Part shown: positions 35,501 through 47,500 of the stretch, piece after piece | Layout: each line of letters opens with the position of its first letter | Numbering within the stretch: the first letter of the stretch is position 1 | From: Agelaius tricolor | Taxonomy: Eukaryota > Chordata > Aves > Passeriformes > Icteridae | Direction: 5' to 3' | DNA: 64,000 bases | Assembly (NCBI GenBank): GCA_023055355.1 | Contig: JALJCS010000010.1 | Location: 19,049,001 to 19,113,000 of the forward strand | The notes under the pieces: model-generated | The model's input: only the letters and a program-made list of their open reading frames with translations | Told to the model about the DNA's origin: nothing | The model's database searches: none | Position numbers and translations under genes: made by a program

Positions 35501-38500
35501 AGATCCTTGAGAATTCACTGTTAAATGCGTCCAAGGAAGATGAAGAAAGTGTCCACTTATCAGGCAAGTATTTTATTCTGAAATTTTACAGAGGGTATAA
35601 AAGTATATCTCTATTCTGGAAAATTGCAGAGTAAAAATGTGCCACATTCAGTAGGGTTTTTTCAATTTACTCTTTTTATAAATACAAGCTGTAGTAAAAT
35701 CATATCTCAATTAACAAGCATGCAGGCCAAAATTAGACTCTAGTTTATTTGTACTAAATACTTGTCATGCTTCCTATTTTATCTAAATAAATTCTTATTT
35801 ATTCTTATTCTTAACTTTGTGCACATGCAGTTGTACTGGTTCCACTTTCCAAGCTCAGCAGAGCATTAAATCATATCAGATAGAAGCCATATACAGGATG
35901 AGAAAAAAAACTGTCAAAACTCAAATGCACTTGGTAGTTTGAGAAGTACAATGGAACAAAAGATAAAAGCCAATCTGTCGTAAAAGTTATATTCTTTAAA
36001 CTCTGGTGATTTTGCTAAAATACAGTGATATGATGGCTTATAACTGTGTCTCTCTGAGCTCAGCAGATATAAAATCTTCCTACAACACATGAAGGAAGTT
36101 GAAGAAAGCAAAAGATAAAGACGGCAAGATTGTTTTCCCAGAATGCTGAAGTGGCAGGTGGTCTGGAAGATCAGAAAGGAAATTATATTATCTGTCAGGG
36201 AGGTACAATTAGAGCAGCCCATGAGATCAGCTCCCAGGCTTGGGCTACAGTGACCTTCCTCTGTGAGATGTTATCTTCTCCTTCTATTTGCCTGCAATCA
36301 ACTCCTTTTCAGATGGTGAAGGATGTAGGGGAGAACTTTGATATTCAAAATAATGGCCCTGAGATAAAAGTATTGGTCTGGATGTCACAGAGACAGCAGA
36401 GAAACCTGAGGGGTTGGTCTGTGTCTGTCAGTGCCTGGTGCTGACTTGGGTACTGCTTGATCCAAACTAACTCCTGCAGAGCCACTTGGGTACCTCAGAA
36501 TTGCATTCCCTCCTTCAGAATGCCTTGTTATTAACCTAGGCAAAGTACCAGCAATTTTCTTATACTTATTTCCTCTCCACTGCGTCTTAAGTTAATAAAC
36601 TTTCCTACATCTGAATCATTTTGGAATGCTGTATGGAGGCATCTGAACATTTCTATTGGAACTGCTGGCCTGTTTAGAATTGGGCTGAGTCCCAACCAGA
36701 TTGTGTAATGAAGTGGGTTGAATGGGTTTCACACTTTGTGAAGTTTCCTTCATAAGGAGCTACATTTTTTCCAGAACTCAGGCTGCCCTGCACCTCAGGG
36801 GTTTTTTTCCGTTCTATTACACCTGTGCTCGTAGGTTCAGCTGGACCAAAGCCAAGCAAGCATGAGCACAGCCAGCTCCATTTCTGTGGCTGTGACTTGG
36901 GTAACTCACAGCCTTTATAAATCATCCTAATTAGTTTAAAGTTTTTTTCCAGATTTCTGTGCATACTTTTTTCATCAGTTTCCACAGAGGTCTGCATTGC
37001 ATGTAATATGGAATTCCAGCCTCTGTGAAATGACGGGGACTCTCTTAATTGCATTTTATCAAATGTTTACTCTCTTTACCAAGGGCTGAAATCACTGTAT
37101 GGACTTTCTAAAAGCTATGTATCACTTCCTTAGTAGAGGAAACACATCCTTTCTGGTAGGTTAGTTTCTACACAAGTAGTTATAGAATATGCATGATGGA
37201 GATGATGGTCAAAATCAGAGGCAGTAAGTTCATGGCAGAAGAACTGAGTAACTGCCAGCACTGCCTCTGAAATCTTGCAGTGTGTAGAAATCTTGGAAAT
37301 AAATAAGAATTTAGATTTGAAACTACGTCACTCCAGTGCATACTGGCTTCCTGAACCACTGTGAAGGCAATCAGCTTTCCCCAGTGACATGGAGCGTTGG
37401 CTTACTTTGCTAGCAGAAGTGTTTGGTGTAGCCTTTCCAATATAACTTCCTTTGTTTAGTCTCCATCCTTCTTTAGGTTCTTCAATACCAGCTGAGACTG
37501 ATTTAGCTCTCTGTTAATTTCCAGCTCCTGCTGCCAGTTGTTGTAAACTGACTTCTAGTGGTGCAACAATTTGAGCACATCAATATGTTTACATATCAAT
37601 GTGTAAACAAGACCATGGAAATTGTCCACATTAAAAAAAAATATGTAGAAGAGTTTAACCCTGATCATTTCAGTGATCTTCTTTACAGTCATGTCCACAA
37701 ACTGAATTCAAATTTTTGGAAACAATGTAAAATTAGAGAGTTACTGGCCAGCTACAGAAGGACTGGGAGCTCCTATAAACCAGTTTTGCTGCTAGAAAAA
37801 CAGAAAAATATTTGTGATTCTTTCAGCTCAGAACCTTGAAATATATGTCACTGGCTGCATGTGCAGAAAGATTAAAGATATGTTTTCTATATCTTTTGAG
37901 AAATTTGAAACAAAAAATAATTTTATTTTTCTTCATTGTACAGTATATTGTTTGCATGTAAATATACTGTGACCAAAAAGCACATTATACCTGTCTGAAT
38001 TTCCATCAGTTTCCTCCGCTACAAGAGAGAGATGAGTGGTAGTGCTCCCACTAATCTGTTTGTTCTTTCCAATAACACATCCATAAAGTAATATAAATCT
38101 TTTAACTGGACACTAATAGGGAGGAAATCTCTGTGTTGCTACAAAATGGAAGCATATTTTGACCACAACAAGCCTTTCAAGAATGTCTGAAAGGCTTCTA
38201 ACATATTATGTGTTTTCTCAAAAGCAAACAATATGTAGTTTGTCAGACACAGTTATGGACATAAAAGGTAGTATTGAGTTCAACTATGATATGTTCTTAC
38301 CACTGGTAAGATATGAAAAATATTTCTCTTAAATTCAATAATCAGATTGTTTTTGCAAAAATATAAAGTCTTTTTTTCCATTACATGGAATGTAAAACAC
38401 ATCAGGGCTGTAGCAAAGGTTTCAAAGTCCATTAAATATATTCAGCATCCATCCACGCTTTTCTCCAGTACTTCAATTTCCTAGTACATTAGTTCTCAGA

Positions 38501-41500
38501 CAAACTGATGGGTTCTTTTCAACACCATCCTTACCTGTTACAAGATGTAGTCATGCAAATTGTGCATATGAAATATAATTATTCACTTTAGGAGTCTTTT
38601 TTTTCCAGATTTTTCCCTCATCATCATCGATGAGTGTCATCATACTCAAAAGGAAGGTGTCTACAATAACATAATGAGACGTTACTTAAAAGAAAAGATG
38701 AAGAACAGGAAGCTGGCAAAAGAAAACAAACCACTGATCCCACAGCCTCAGATTCTGGGACTTACAGCCTCACCTGGTGTAGGAGGTGCAACATCCTACT
38801 CAAAAGCTGAAGAGCATATTCTGAAAGTAAATAGCCCTAACACTTACAAACCATCAAAGGGATATTGTCTTCTTCAAGTAAAACTTCTAAAGTCAGTTTT
38901 AGGCTCCAAATAGACAATCTGATTTTTTTTTTTCTTGTGTACATGGAAGTCCAGCTTATAACCATTAAAAATAATGGAAATCCATACACAAATAAAGGTT
39001 ACTTTACAGGAGGAGTAAGGTTACTGAAAAGGGAAGTTAAATAATTGCCTCGTTTGAAAAAAATTCCCAAGATCAGAGGCAAGGAATCCCCAATGTAGTA
39101 TGGTTTTATGGTTACTGAAAGTCTTATTATTCCATTGATGGCTTATAATTTACTGTGTATTCCCAAATACTAGAGACACAATGTATTTTTGTATCTGTGT
39201 TTCTAGAGTGACTAAGATGAGCATTTTTGTGTGTCCAAAAAAATGAAAAACAATGTTTGTTTTTCATTCACTTAAACAAAGCAGAAACCACTTGTGAGAT
39301 ACAGGTAGCATACAAATGTGTTCTGTTTTTTTCAGTTGGAGTTACTCATTGAGGTTGCATGAACACCTGACTAAAGATAGTCTGTTAAATTCTATACTTA
39401 AACTATATTTTACTTGAAATTAAATGGTTTTGCATTAGTAATAGAAAAGTAGAATTTAGCCCAGTATGGCAGTGAAAACTTCTGACTGGTAAATTGTACC
39501 AGAACAGAATGTGATATTGAATTAGTGAGGCCTGCAAGAATGTTTTATGCTGTATTGAAGTAGACAGAATTTTGACACAAAAACTTGCTAGCAGAAAAAG
39601 AAAATTCCTTTTCATCAGCTCTGAATTCCTAGTGATAGGATTCTGGGCTTTGTACCTGAAGATTAATCTGAATATACAAGCTGAAATATAAAACTACCAC
39701 TGACGACATTAAAAAGTTCACCTGTCAGTCTTCCTTTACTGTTTTCTCTGCTCAGAATAGTGTTATAGTTTCCCTTATTACTTAATGACATGTACATATT
39801 TTCTCCTTGGAAGAGGTCAAAAGCAAAAAAGTCCAGTTCAGTTGTGTACTTAGCACAGAAATTGTCTCTATGTCTTCTAATTCCAGGAAAGATTATCTCA
39901 AATTATTTTGTAATCTCATAACAGCTCTTACTATTATAATTAATCCCTAATATTTATCTTCTATTTTTTTCTATTTCACCATTATATTTATTTATTTTGT
40001 GCTCCAAAATCTATTCTTCCAAAGTACCAATGCTGTATTTTCCTTCTCAAAATACTTGGTTTGCATCCTGATCTACAATTTTTTTCCTGTATGCAAGAAT
40101 CACTTCTGGCCTAAAAAGTAACTTGTGCAGTTTATCTCAAATGTTTTTCAAAGACTTGGACTTTCTTGTGCTGATACTGCCTTTATCCAATTTTTGTGGA
40201 AAGAAAGTCAAGTTATATAAACCTCAATATCTAAATAAGAAGCTCTGTTGCATTAATTCAGTTTTCATGTGAAATATCTCATTCAATATTAAAGAAACAG
40301 CATTTTGTCTTCTCCCAGATCTGTGCCAATCTTGATGCATGTAGAATTATGACTGTTGAAGAGCATGCCTCCCAGCTAAAGAATCAGGTGAAGGAGCCGT
40401 CTAAGAAGACTGTGATTGCAGATGACAAAAAAAGGGTATGTTTTTTACAAAAAATCAGCATTAAAGTTATATTCTCCTTTAAAAATGTCTTGTACAGTAT
40501 CAAAAACTTTTGCCTAATGCTCTTTTTCTATGGACTTTAGATGCTCCAGAGTGCTAATTTGAATGTTGTTGCTTTCCTCTGTTTCAAAAAGTAACAGTAA
40601 AGTCAAATAGGACTAAATTTTTACTTACGTCAGTTATATTTTGAGTTATCTGGTCAAAAGACCTTCTAAACCTGAAATATTTGTATTGAAGTGATGATAT
40701 TATATTCAGGTTTTTTTTAAAAAGTGCTGTTTCTCAGTATAATTTTTGTGATATTCTGAACTGTATATTTCCATATCACTAAACACACTTATCAGCCTTA
40801 CTTCTTTAATTTAAGGTTTAAGTTATAAAAAATTACTCAGTGTGGTACTAGCCAGTGGTTTTTTTTGCCAGAATGTGCTTACTTACTTTGCCTGATCAAT
40901 GTATTTCTAGGATCCATTTAAAGAGAGAATCACTGAGATCATGACAGAAATACAGAGCTATTGCCAGCTGCATCCAAAGTCTGAGTTTGGAACTCAGACA
41001 TATGAGCAGTGGGTGATCAGAGAAGAGAGAAGAGGTAACTGCATTGCAAATATACCTCAGCTCTGGATTTCTTTCTGTCGTTCTATATTAAGACTTTTTT
41101 TGTATTTTTGTTCAATTCTAGCTGCGAAAGAAGAAAAACGCAGGGAACGTGTCTGTGCAGAGCACTTGAAGAAATACAATGATGCTCTGCAGATAAATGA
41201 CACCATCCGAATGGTGGATGCCTACAATCACCTAAATAACTTTTATAAAGAGGAGAAAAGTAAGAAGACAGTAAGGAGTGATGATGATGATGATGATGAT
41301 GAACCAGCAGTATCAAAACAGGATGAAACAGATGAATTTCTAATAGGTTTATTCCATGGTGAGTTTGAAATACATTGTGATATTTAATATTTGAAATCCA
41401 TAATTGTGTGCTAAATGGTTTGCATGGGCCCATTAGTTATTGCATCCTGGAAACTGCTGTGTTGTTTATTATCACAGTGTCTTGATATCCTGTGTTCATA

Positions 41501-44500
41501 CACTTTTGAATGCATTAAACACCATAGTGAGATCCTGTCATAATATGTAACAATGGTTCTTCACCTCCCACATAAAGCCACCTTTGTTTTTGCTGCCAGT
41601 AAGTAAAAGCTGTTTTCTGCTTTTATCCAGTGAAGTGTCCCTGAGGACACTCTTAGCAGATACATAAAATATGTATTTCAGTAGACACTCTGGGGGCGTA
41701 AAAGGTTGAGCAAATGGAATACAAAAGTAATGAAATACTGAGTTCTTAACCAGCCCTTTCTGCCAAAGTTCGTTTGTCTATGTACTAAGAAAGGAAAGTG
41801 CTAACTTTAAGTTAGTTTCAGGCAAAGAACATTTAGTTAGAGAATTAAACAAAAGATCAAACTGCAAAGACCAAAGTTTTTTTTTCAGATCAGTCACCTT
41901 GGAACTAGGCTTTATTCATTAATCTTTTTTACTCATATTTTTTCCTTTACTGCCTTTGCAAGCAGAAAGAGCTAGAGAAGTTTGCTTCCATCACCCATGG
42001 CTCTTGGGTGGTACAAAGAAAAATAGATTATACTGCAGAATGTGACCCAGCTTCATGTATCCAATGAACTACAAATTTTTCTCACTATCGGTGAGAAATA
42101 AAAAAAAAAAAAGAATGAAAACTGTAAGTTAGATAATGTCAGCATTGTTTTAATGACTTTTCATACATGTCTATCCTTCCTTGTTTAGATTTTCAGTGAG
42201 CTATTGCTGAGAACCAAAAATTTAAACCAACTTAAAATGAAACTCAGTTTCATAAGTGTAATTTCTGGTCGCTTTTATTTCTGCAGGTAAATGAAGTCCA
42301 AAGAACCTGTCAATGAAAAATAAATTACATTTTTTTAGGATTTTACCACTGAAAGTGCTAGAATTAATAGAAGAGTGTCTAAAATTTCTCAGGTTTAAGA
42401 GCAGAATTCATCTTTGGGTGATAAGTGCCCTGGGGCACTTAGTGTAGGTTTAACTAAGGTGGAAAACTGTGTGAGTTTGTTACATTTATCTACTTTTTGT
42501 ATGTGTTTCTATGTTTGATTGAATTCAAAAATATGAATAAGACTAGTCATAAAGTCTATCTAGGCAGAGTAACAGTTTGTGGTACATTGAGTATGATTGC
42601 CTTGGATTAGGTACACTGCAATAGTCTGCACAGGGTCATGACATCAGTGTTCTAACACACCAAGTCCCTACCTTGAAGTCTTCTTGTGTTTGCATAATCA
42701 TCTGATACTGACATAGGTTTTTAAATATGATAAGTTTTTTAAAAATATAAAACACAGAGGAATCCTCCTTCCTTCTGGTCAATAGAGCCAGGTGAAGAGA
42801 ATCATTCATTTGACAGTTCACTGAGTGCATTGAAATGTCTTGGAGTTGCAATATCAGTAACATGCCCATGCTGGTGTCTGCTTTACTGCATGTTTCTAGT
42901 GGGGATTCCTACTTTAATCCATGTCCCATGGACAATTTATGTCTAAATTTATAAAACCATTACCAGCTCCAAGGCTGTACATATTAATCTGTTTCTCCTT
43001 GTAAGACCTTTTTCTATGGTTTAAAATAGTTTTGTAAATATTATAAGCTGTGATTTAACTCTTTATTACAGTGCATTTGACTTTGTACCAACTTTGTGTG
43101 TATAGGCAGGTTTTTTCCTTTGGCTTATTCTTACCATGAAATATAGGCAAAGTGTATGATAATGGTAATTTATTTTGGTTGATTAGTATGTATTTAGTGA
43201 CTATAAACTCACTTCAGAAGTAATTGGTATGCCCCATCTCTTCAAACTGAATGTGAATTAGCCATGCTGGGAGAATTATATAGAAAGTTGCTCTTTGCTT
43301 TGTGGGTTTTGGGGTTTATTTTGGTTCAAGCTGTTGTTTTACATAGCTACATTTTCTTAATTTACATCTGTTCTTTTTAAAGCAAAAAAGAAACAGCTGA
43401 AAGAGTTGACTAGAAATCCAGAAAATGAAAATGAGAAGCTAACGAAGTTGAGAAATACTTTAATGGAGGAGTTCACGAAGACTGAAGAACCTAGAGGAAT
43501 CATTTTCACGAAGACTCGTCTAAGTGCCTTTGCTCTTTACCAGTGGATTAAGGACAACCCAAAATTTGAAGAAGTGGGAATTAAGGCCCATCATCTTATC
43601 GGCTCTGGACATAAGAGTGAAATGAAGCCCATGACTCAGGTATAGAACGATGCATGTCAACATTACCTCTTGTACATGATTTTGGAAAACAGCTTGTCTT
43701 AGTACTAGGCCAGTGAACTGAAGTTCAGAGCCCAGAGTTCTGGTTTCATACCTGCCAGCAACTTATCTTCATAAAGATAAATGAATAATAATGTTGATTA
43801 AAAGTGAATAATAATTCTGGAATAATTTTATTTCCACAAGTAACAAGCTTTTTTGGCTTTGGATTCTATGGCAATAGGAGTAGCCAGCATCTGTTGCCTG
43901 GAGTAGTGTATAGTCAAAAAGAACCCAAGTTATAGCCAGGCATGGGAAGCAAAAGTAAACAAAATGGAAAGAGTAAAAATGCAATTAAAAGAGTTTATGC
44001 TTATCAGGACAACAGTAATTCACGTTATATTTTAGCTGCTGAATTGACAAATAAGATTACAAAGGTGATTATTCCTGTCGTTTTGTATTATCATTGCTTA
44101 AATCAAATTACACCAATTTATATGCATGCTTCACACTGATGTATAACCATTGAAAGAGAACTTGCCAAAATTGATACCGGAAATATCACAATTGATCACT
44201 CAGTTGTGTCCATCTGTGTAACATTACATTGATTCCATACACCACATCTCTCTGGTGATCTAAACTTGCACTAAAAACATTTTCAAATCAAAGCTCTTCT
44301 GTCCTGGTCCTTACTCCCCTTATCAGCATTTAAGCAAAAATGGTGTGTTTTGCAACTGGGCAGAGTCCATTTTCTTCTGCTGCCCTGAGTTTCAAGGAAA
44401 AATTCTCTCAGAAAATTCTCTCCAAAAGTTGTTTGAGTTCTATCAAACTTGGAATTTAATTTCTGTGGCACATTACACAAACAAAACCAATATCTTCTGC

Positions 44501-47500
44501 ATTTTGAAACTGAATATAGCAAATAGCAAGTTTCTGTTCCTCTGCTCAAGCTGGTGACAAACATCCAGTTGATTCAGAAGTCTGTGATTTAGATATTTTC
44601 TTTTTAAGTGTATCATTGTTGTTCTTTTTGGTGCTACTGTGATCACCAGAGTTATGGTCTCCATTTATTATGGAGAATTTAGTGCTTTAGAACTAGAGCT
44701 GGAAGTGTGTATTTTAATCAGAAATTACTGAAGTGATAAAAATCTTGTCTTATGGGTAAGTACTTTAAAATTTTGAAAACAATAGAACAACTATATTATA
44801 GAATCTCCTAGTACCTATGACATAGACTATGAAGTTCCAAGCCCAGTTACCATAAAAGGATTGGCTTCTGCTCCCTCCTCCCTCAAAATACGGTGCTGAA
44901 CTCATGTTATGTTCAATAGAAACTCCTTCTTTTGCAGGATGCTTAAATGTGGTTGTTGAGGCCACTTGATGTTTGGCACTCAGCTCAGAAATGATGGGAC
45001 TTTACTTCCTGAAACTCGCTAATTAGAATAAACTGGTAGCAGAAACTAGTACTGAAAGTTAATTTGATGATTTTAATTTGCAGAATGAGCAAAGGGAAAT
45101 TATTGATAAATTTCGATGTGGAAATGTAAATTTACTAATTGCTACTACTGTAGCTGAGGAAGGCCTGGACATCAAAGAGTGTAACATCGTTATTCGCTAT
45201 GGCCTCGTCACCAATGAAATTGCTATGGTGCAGGTAGGAGTTTTCTGCATACATACCTTAGTTTAATAATGCTTTTCTTTTTGCAGTGGGCAAATGGTGA
45301 ATCATATACCTGGCGTTTGGAAATAATTTTTAAATACTTGAATGCTAAAAAAGAAAATGTTCTTGCAACAAGGTTCATTTCCAATTTCCATTCTCAGTCC
45401 ATATGCAATATAAAATTTGCCTCTCTCTGTAATGGTGTAGCATCAGTTCAAAGTTCTACACAAATGTTAAGCTCTTTTAATAGAAGAGATACAAGAATAT
45501 GGTCATCAGACCAGTTGATACAAGAGGCATTTGTACCACCAGTGTATGGACACCACACCATCATCAGATAAAGAGAGATTATTACATATCAGAATACCAG
45601 TTTGATACATGCTTTCCTTTAACTTGTGAACACAAATATTTATACATTTAATATTTAAATGCATGCTTATATTTTGGGAACAAAATGTAGTTTTGGCATT
45701 GCAAAACAGACTAATCCTAAATCACCTGAGCAGTTCTCACAGGTATGGATGATACTGCAGAAATAGTATGCATTATTCACTGATTCTTTATCTGTCTGAG
45801 TTAAATGGAAAAAACTGCATTTTGGGGATAGTGCAAGTGGAATAGTGCAAGAAAAAAATTGTTGTGTGATGTAATAGGGAGTATTGTGGTGTTTATTTTT
45901 GTGTTCCTTGCAAATTGTAGGCTCGTGGTAGAGCTCGAGCTGATGAAAGCACCTATGCTCTTGTGGCTTCAAGTGGCTCAGGGGCTGTTGAACGTGAAAA
46001 TGTTAATATTTTTCGTGAGAAAATGATGTATAAGGCCATTCAGCGTGTCCAGAAGATGCCACAGGAAGAGTATTTAAATAAGGTATTCACTACAACTCTT
46101 CACTTTCCCTTTAAAGAATACTGATTTATATTCCGTGGAATACTTTCTATTTGAAATCTACTTAGAGGGGGAAAACTTGAAATAATACTTGTTACTACAT
46201 ATGGCTTTGAATTCTTTTGCCCATATTTGGTTTATAATCTGTTTTCTTGTCCTTTAGAAAAGTCTGGTTTTCTATTGGTAAGGGGAAAGCACATGAGCAA
46301 GGGAAAATTGACTAGAAGTCATGTTGACAGTGAACTCAGTAAAATAACTGAGAAAGAAAACTATAACTGTCATTCCAGCAGAATGTTACAGTGCTCTTAC
46401 TGATTTGTTTCTAGATTCAGAGTTTCCAGTTGCAAAGTATAGTGGAAAAACAAATGAAGGTGGTGAGAGATCAGCACAAGACATACAAGAAAAATCCTTC
46501 ACTAATAAAATTCTTATGCAAAAATTGCTCCAAGCCGATATGTTCTGGAGAAGACATACAAGTTATTGAAGACATGCATCATGTCAGTGTGAAAAAAGAT
46601 TTCCAGTAAGTGTTTATGAACTACTTTATCTCTCAGGCAGAAACAGATTTTCCTTTCATCGAGGCTGTAACAGGGCCTGTAACCCTCTAGGCCCTGTGAG
46701 AAAAAAAATAGATTATTCCAATATTGTTGGGTCCTAGGCTCTATGGAGTTTACAGTTAAGGAGCTTGAACAAAATGTTTGTTCTTATTCCTGATTTCAAG
46801 GTGAATTGAGTTTAAGACTTCAAAAAAAAGATGCAGCTTCTATGGTACTATTAACTAGGTCACTTACTATGTAGTATGGTATATATTCCATTCTGCACAG
46901 ACTAATAGTAACCTTCAGGATCAAGTACTCCCTAAATAAATGATTCAAGAATGTACACATACTCTGCAGGTCTGGGTAGTCAGAGCCAAATGATTCTGTT
47001 AAGGGTTAAGATTGAACTACAGGGAATAAAAAGAAATCCTTTTATTTTCAGGTATTATTTCATTGACAGTTTCATGGCACCTGAAAAAATAAGCTAGATT
47101 TGTCTGTTATTAGAACAAGAGCCTGCAGCTCCCACTTCAAGATGTGTGAGGAAGGATGCAGCTCCTGATAGGCAATGAAGAGGGACAGGGAGTACATGTG
47201 TATTTCATCATTACTTAGGAGTATGAAGCATGACCTTGCATTTTCTCAAACAGTCAGAGTCTATGACTTTTTGGGTTTCATACCTGATTTCAGCAGTCTT
47301 AGTCACTGTTCATATATGTCTGTATGTAGCATGGAATAACCAGTGGATTCTGATGTTTGCTGTCTGTTTTTCAGAAGTCTTTATCATACAAGAGAAAATA
47401 AAACACTGCAAGATAAGCATGCTGATTACCAGACAAATGGGGAAATTATATGCAAAGACTGTGGACAAGTGAGGAACATCTTACTTTCATACTCTTGTCT

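Noticed and set aside
36130..37839. Open frames of 93-126 codons in IFIH1 intron 6
   Set aside because: They lack splice sites and recognisable motifs, and the neighbouring exons join perfectly without them.
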